From: Paenibacillus camerounensis
GTDB taxonomy: Bacteria; Bacillota; Bacilli; Paenibacillales; Paenibacillaceae
DNA: 50,218 bases
Reading direction: 5' to 3'
NCBI RefSeq assembly: GCF_000723885.1
Contig: NZ_CCDG010000063.1
Coordinates: 1-50,218 of the forward strand
This document shows, one piece after another, positions 49,913-50,218 of this stretch (positions are counted from its first letter, which is position 1; each line of letters opens with the position of its first letter). The position numbers and the translations under genes are program-made. The notes beneath the pieces are model-generated. The model searched no databases. It was given only the letters and a program-made list of their open reading frames with translations, and had not been told where the DNA came from.

Positions 49913-50218
49913 TTATTTTATTCTTACTGTACCGGCTCCCAGCATCTCTTCAACCGCTGCGAACAGCTCCGGCGAAGGCTCGATCCGGTAGCTGTCGCTG
50001 AGCGCCAGCACACGCTGCTCGCGCTCATAGAACAGGAGAGTGGCTGCAGCCCCGGGATGGGTCTGCAGCAATGATTGCAGGCGCGAGAGCAGCGCCGGGT
50101 TCTCCGCATCCGGCGTGATCTTGATAAAGACACGCTGGGCGCTCCCCGCCGCGGCAGCCGCCGGACGCGGCGCCTCTTGCCGCGGCGCACCCGCAGGTGC
50201 GGCTGGCGGGGCTGCAGG
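49913..50218 (-). CDS. dnaE: 3' end of dnaE, DNA polymerase III alpha (partial)
   Basis: Only the last 101 codons are in the window; the gene continues past the right edge. The frame reads from CCT at 50218 to TAA at 49913. It has an Ala/Pro-rich stretch, then RVFIKITPDAENPALLSRL, LLFYEREQRVLALSDSYRI and PSPELFAAVEEMLG, which resemble the C-terminal OB-type end of DnaE in this genus. The location upstream of accDA matches the B. subtilis order. An overlapping shadow frame runs through the same bases but encodes low-complexity Arg/Ser sequence. Confidence 0.65.
   Translation of the reverse strand, partial: PAAPPAAPAGAPRQEAPRPAAAAAGSAQRVFIKITPDAENPALLSRLQSLLQTHPGAAATLLFYEREQRVLALSDSYRIEPSPELFAAVEEMLGAGTVRIK

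Noticed and set aside
49924..50190. 88-codon minus-strand frame at the right edge
   Set aside because: It is an Arg/Ser-rich shadow; the other minus frame ending at 49913 gives a sensible DnaE C-terminus.

Overview
The window looks like a chromosomal segment of an endospore-forming Firmicute of the Paenibacillaceae, most probably Paenibacillus. This is judged from gene order, Gram-positive ribosome binding sites, a small acid-soluble spore protein, YtaF and YtvI homologues, and the overall codon and GC character. Reading from the right edge on the minus strand, the order dnaE, accD, accA, pyk, fxsA, ytvI (opposite strand), citZ, icd, mdh, phoR/phoP, polA, mutM, ytaF, coaE, nrdR matches the known Bacillus subtilis core neighbourhood. 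Accessory genes are inserted at several points.

Layout. 1-12.5 kb: an accessory stretch between two identical tRNA-Lys(CTT) genes. It holds a five-gene operon (solute-binding lipoprotein, ATPase, fused permease, YesM-like kinase, YesN-like regulator), a VOC protein, an intracellular-type PL11 rhamnogalacturonan lyase, an amino acid permease and a pRiA4b ORF-3-like protein. 12.4-21 kb: tRNA-Ala and tRNA-Lys, nrdR, an alpha/beta-type spore protein gene with a SigG-like promoter, a lytic transglycosylase, coaE, ytaF, mutM, polA, phoU and pstB. 21-24.2 kb: the phosphate-response genes phoP and phoR with three PhoP-box sites, and a 212-bp nested palindromic element with perfect 15-bp ends between phoP and pstB. 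24.3-36.7 kb: a LacI regulator, a CPBP protease, a large secreted multidomain alpha-amylase, a class I fumarase with an Ala-rich inter-domain linker, a TPP-riboswitch thiazole operon (tenI-thiS-thiG-thiH), an SDR oxidoreductase, a NUDIX hydrolase and a small membrane protein. 36.7-50.2 kb: the TCA genes citZ-icd-mdh, ytvI, fxsA, a thioesterase, an MFS transporter, a G1-type glutamic peptidase, pyk, accA, accD, a DUF2007-like gene, a PgpA-family gene and the 3' end of dnaE.

How it works together. Most genes are central metabolism, DNA repair or replication, and sporulation. Phosphate control is unusually visible: matching PhoP-box arrays lie 9 nt ahead of -10-like hexamers at both phoP and pstB, and a shorter box lies upstream of phoR. 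A good cre-like CcpA site lies between citZ and ytvI. The thiazole operon is led by a TPP aptamer followed by a rho-independent terminator.

I found no CRISPR array, rRNA, prophage, transposase or recognisable defence system. The most interesting unexplained items are the palindromic element at 21226-21437, the swapped phoR-phoP order, the kinase-coupled transporter operon, the signal-less G1 peptidase, and the absence of pfkA from the acc-pyk neighbourhood. No searches could be run, so all family assignments rest on recognised motifs and context.
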